NCBI GenBank assembly: GCA_020832085.1
Contig: JAFIFJ010000088.1
Span: 1-35,763, forward strand
Direction of reading: 5' to 3'
Length of the DNA: 35,763 bases
Source of the DNA: Gammaproteobacteria bacterium
GTDB taxonomy: Bacteria; Pseudomonadota; Gammaproteobacteria; Pseudomonadales; Azotimanducaceae
The notes under the pieces: generated by a model
Databases searched by the model: none
What the model was told of the DNA's origin: nothing
Seen by the model: the letters and a program-made list of their open reading frames with translations, nothing else
Position numbers and translations under genes: made by a program
Shown here: positions 34,470 to 35,763 of the stretch, one piece after another
Layout of the letters: every line of letters begins with the position of its first letter
How positions within the stretch are numbered: the stretch's first letter is position 1

Positions 34470-34805
34470 CTAGATCGGGGTGACGAGGAGCATGTGGCGA
34501 CCCAGCGCCTGGGTGAGTTCGGCGCCCGGTGAACAGGGTTCGAGCCGTTCATTGCCGTCCAGGTAGCGGAATTCGCGCAGGGCTGTGCCCTGGCGGGTGT
34601 TGCAGAGTCTCGGCTCACCCTGGCCGGCGAACTGTATGGCCGGCGCCAGGACGGGAGACCGCTCTGGAATGGTCAGCGTGATGCGGACCTGACCCTGCTG
34701 AGGCTGGGCGCCCTCGGCCATCGGTGTCGCAGCGAACATGCCAAGCAGCAGTGCCATGACGGTGGCCGTGGCGGTGGCCCCGCTGGCCTTTGAAGAGTGC
34801 CCCAT
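34470..34805 (-). CDS. Small secreted protein, putative pilus subunit
   Basis: I recognise no family. The 111-residue product has a signal peptide (cleavage probably after AEGA, about residue 33), leaving a mature part of about 78 residues. It starts QVRITLTIPERSPV, has two cysteines (RLCNTR and EPCSPG) that may form a disulfide, and ends HMLLVTPI. A strand-rich protein with a hydrophobic C-terminal strand, encoded just before a chaperone and usher, is probably a subunit of that pilus. It is much shorter than known CS1 pilins (about 150). The next upstream reading frame (35132-35473) encodes a similar layout. Confidence 0.65.
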   Translation of the reverse strand: MGHSSKASGATATATVMALLLGMFAATPMAEGAQPQQGQVRITLTIPERSPVLAPAIQFAGQGEPRLCNTRQGTALREFRYLDGNERLEPCSPGAELTQALGRHMLLVTPI

Positions 34806-35131
34806 CCCAGTCGCGCCCCATCTACCTCGATGGCGAAATCTTGCCTGGGAGTCCCATGGGGCTGAATCGGGTAAAACCCTGAACCGACCCCGGCCCAGCG
34901 CTGCCCTCCCAAGGGTTCACCCACCCGTCTCCACCACCTCTGGACACCCAGAGACTACCGCGAGCTTCACGCCACCCCCCCTGCTGGACACCCAGAGAGG
35001 TTCCAGAGAGGTTAATTTGAGGTTGGTGGATTTCTGCAAAGCGGGGATCGCGCAAGAACGTTCCTCTGGACACCCAAAAGCATGCCGGAGCCGGGTTCCC
35101 GTGATCGCTTTCAGGGGTGAGCCCGGCTGGA
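34806..35131. other. Gene-free spacer between the two small secreted protein genes
   Basis: The 326-bp stretch holds three motif copies (34941-35076) and no ORF I support. The leader of the 34470-34805 gene must lie here. No clear -10 box is visible. Confidence 0.5.
34941..35076 (-). repeat. Array of three TGGGTGTCCA motifs
   Basis: Exact copies start at 34941, 34985 and 35067 (spacing 44 and 82), all in minus orientation. The first has the full consensus TCTGGACACCCAGAGA. CCAGAGAGGTT is directly repeated next to the second copy. Confidence 0.85.
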
Positions 35132-35473
35132 TCAGAGCGGCTTGACCAGCATCTGCACAGGATCGGCAGTTTGCCGTCCCCAGGACTTCAACGTGAGGTG
35201 GATGTCGAAGCAGCCGGATGAGACTGGGGACGGAGTCGCTGGTTGGGCGTCGATGGCGACAAGGAAGGGAGTCAACGGGCCTCGGCCCTGGAGGGTGACA
35301 TCGGCGTCGTCGATGGGGACGGGCGCAAATTTGCGGGGCTCGGGGATCAGGAGCCGGATGTTGCATTGTCCAACATCGAATGCAGCGCTGGGATCCGGAG
35401 ACGCGTCAGTGGTGAGGGCCGCAAAAGCCAGAACCAGGGGCGCCAGCCGCAGCGGTGACGAAAGTTACCTCAT
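35132..35473 (-). pseudogene. Small secreted putative pilus subunit with an in-frame stop at codon 3
   Basis: The frame from the ATG at 35473 reads M-R-stop-LSSPLRLAPLVLAFAALTTD, then continues without a stop for 110 codons. The stop at 35465-35467 is TAA where a Lys codon (AAA) would give an ordinary n-region followed by the hydrophobic signal core. The mature part has VGQCNIRLLIPEPRKFAPVP and SSGCFDIHLTL and ends PVQMLVKPL: an IPE stretch, two cysteines and an ML-V-P ending as in the neighbouring 111-residue protein. Codon third positions are GC-rich, so it looks coding. Either the gene is inactivated by one base change, or a CTG at 35452 serves as start; GAGG lies 15 nt before it, which is long. 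Confidence 0.6.
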
Positions 35474-35557
35474 GATCGAGGGCCTATTGATTGCTGGTGA
35501 ACAAGAGTCCTCCACATTCCCTTGCGTGTCCACGACGAGTGGACCTCTAACGAATTC

Positions 35558-35625
35558 TGGACACCCATGAGTTTCCCTCCCATGAGTTTCCCTCTGTGGG
35601 TGTCCACTACTTACGTGGGTGTCCA
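35558..35625. repeat. Three motif copies, two forming an inverted repeat
   Basis: TGGACACCCA (35558-35567) faces TGGGTGTCCA (35597-35606): a perfect 10-bp inverted repeat around 29 bases that contain a tandem CCCATGAGTTTCCCT duplication. A third exact copy follows at 35616. A one-mismatch copy at 35523 lies in its own hairpin, GTCCAC-GACGA-GTGGAC (35528-35544). Confidence 0.85.
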
Positions 35626-35667
35626 GTATCTGGGGCGGCGGAAGTGTCGGGTTTGGGAGGGGCCGGG

Positions 35668-35682
35668 TGACGTGGCACGTCA
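35668..35682. promoter_or_regulatory. 15-bp perfect palindrome, operator-like
   Basis: TGACGTG-G-CACGTCA is a perfect inverted repeat with a one-base centre, upstream of the small-subunit frame. It looks like a dimeric regulator site. No regulator can be named. From here to the window end only a CGGCAG/CTGCCG hairpin (35698-35714) is seen; no gene is supported between 35474 and 35763. Confidence 0.4.
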
Positions 35683-35763
35683 GCTTTAGCCGGGGCCCGG
35701 CAGTTGACCTGCCGTTCACAGAAGCCGCTTCAGACCGCTTCATGGCCAGAGCGGCTCTTGCTG

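Noticed and set aside
8503..35625. Chi-like or FtsK-orienting sequence explanation for the motif
   Set aside because: Such signals are strongly strand-biased; here 15 copies are on one strand and 12 on the other.
35465..35743. Minus-strand open frame of 92 codons at the right end
   Set aside because: It is composed mainly of motif copies and tandem repeats (DTH, GHPQ, HGRETHG) and has no family-like feature.

Overview
The window is GC-rich chromosomal DNA from a gammaproteobacterium. Its gene order is classically gammaproteobacterial: yrfG-hslR-hslO next to pckA with divergent nudE-cysQ; mutY-yggX beside a tRNA-Phe; gpmI-envC-ctpA-yibQ divergent from yibN-grxC-secB. A DUF4212/VC_2705 symporter pair and a CS1-type (alternate) chaperone-usher locus are also present. 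The genus cannot be fixed by eye; an environmental lineage near Chromatiales or Lysobacterales (for example Wenzhouxiangellaceae) is a guess.

Layout. 1-8407 is dense conserved housekeeping: a partial quinone oxidoreductase, acpH, gshA and pckA on the minus strand, hslO-hslR-yrfG on the minus strand, nudE-cysQ on the plus strand, and a SlyD-type isomerase. 8408-21900 is more loosely packed: a sirtuin, two small c-type cytochromes, a YdjM-like membrane protein, ribA, an acyl-CoA synthetase divergent from an APH-fold kinase, a REP-associated (RAYT) transposase, tRNA-Phe, yggX-mutY, a DUF6316 protein, a degenerate receiver/ATPase-like regulator, and hisB-hisA without hisH or hisF. 21918-28253 is the envelope and glycolysis block facing yibN-grxC-secB. 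28302-35763 is on the minus strand: symporter plus DUF4212, trmL, then a CS1-type usher, its chaperone and two small secreted putative subunits, one with an in-frame stop at codon 3.

The most striking signal is not a gene. A short motif, core TGGGTGTCCA and best consensus TCTGGGTGTCCAGAG, occurs 27 times exactly by hand count (15 in plus and 12 in minus orientation), with several near matches; chance predicts well under one. It is absent from the first 8.5 kb. It forms same-orientation arrays in the gene-free gaps (8.5, 11.6, 21.8 and 35 kb) and also lies inside ydjM-like, the acyl-CoA synthetase, the APH kinase, envC (twice), trmL and the usher gene. In trmL four copies or near copies make up an insertion of about 36 codons in a conserved methyltransferase. 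The motif is partly palindromic (TCTGG-GTGT-CCAGA). It may be an undescribed dispersed repeat, a protein-binding or uptake-type signal, or a product of the RAYT enzyme; the sequence alone does not decide.
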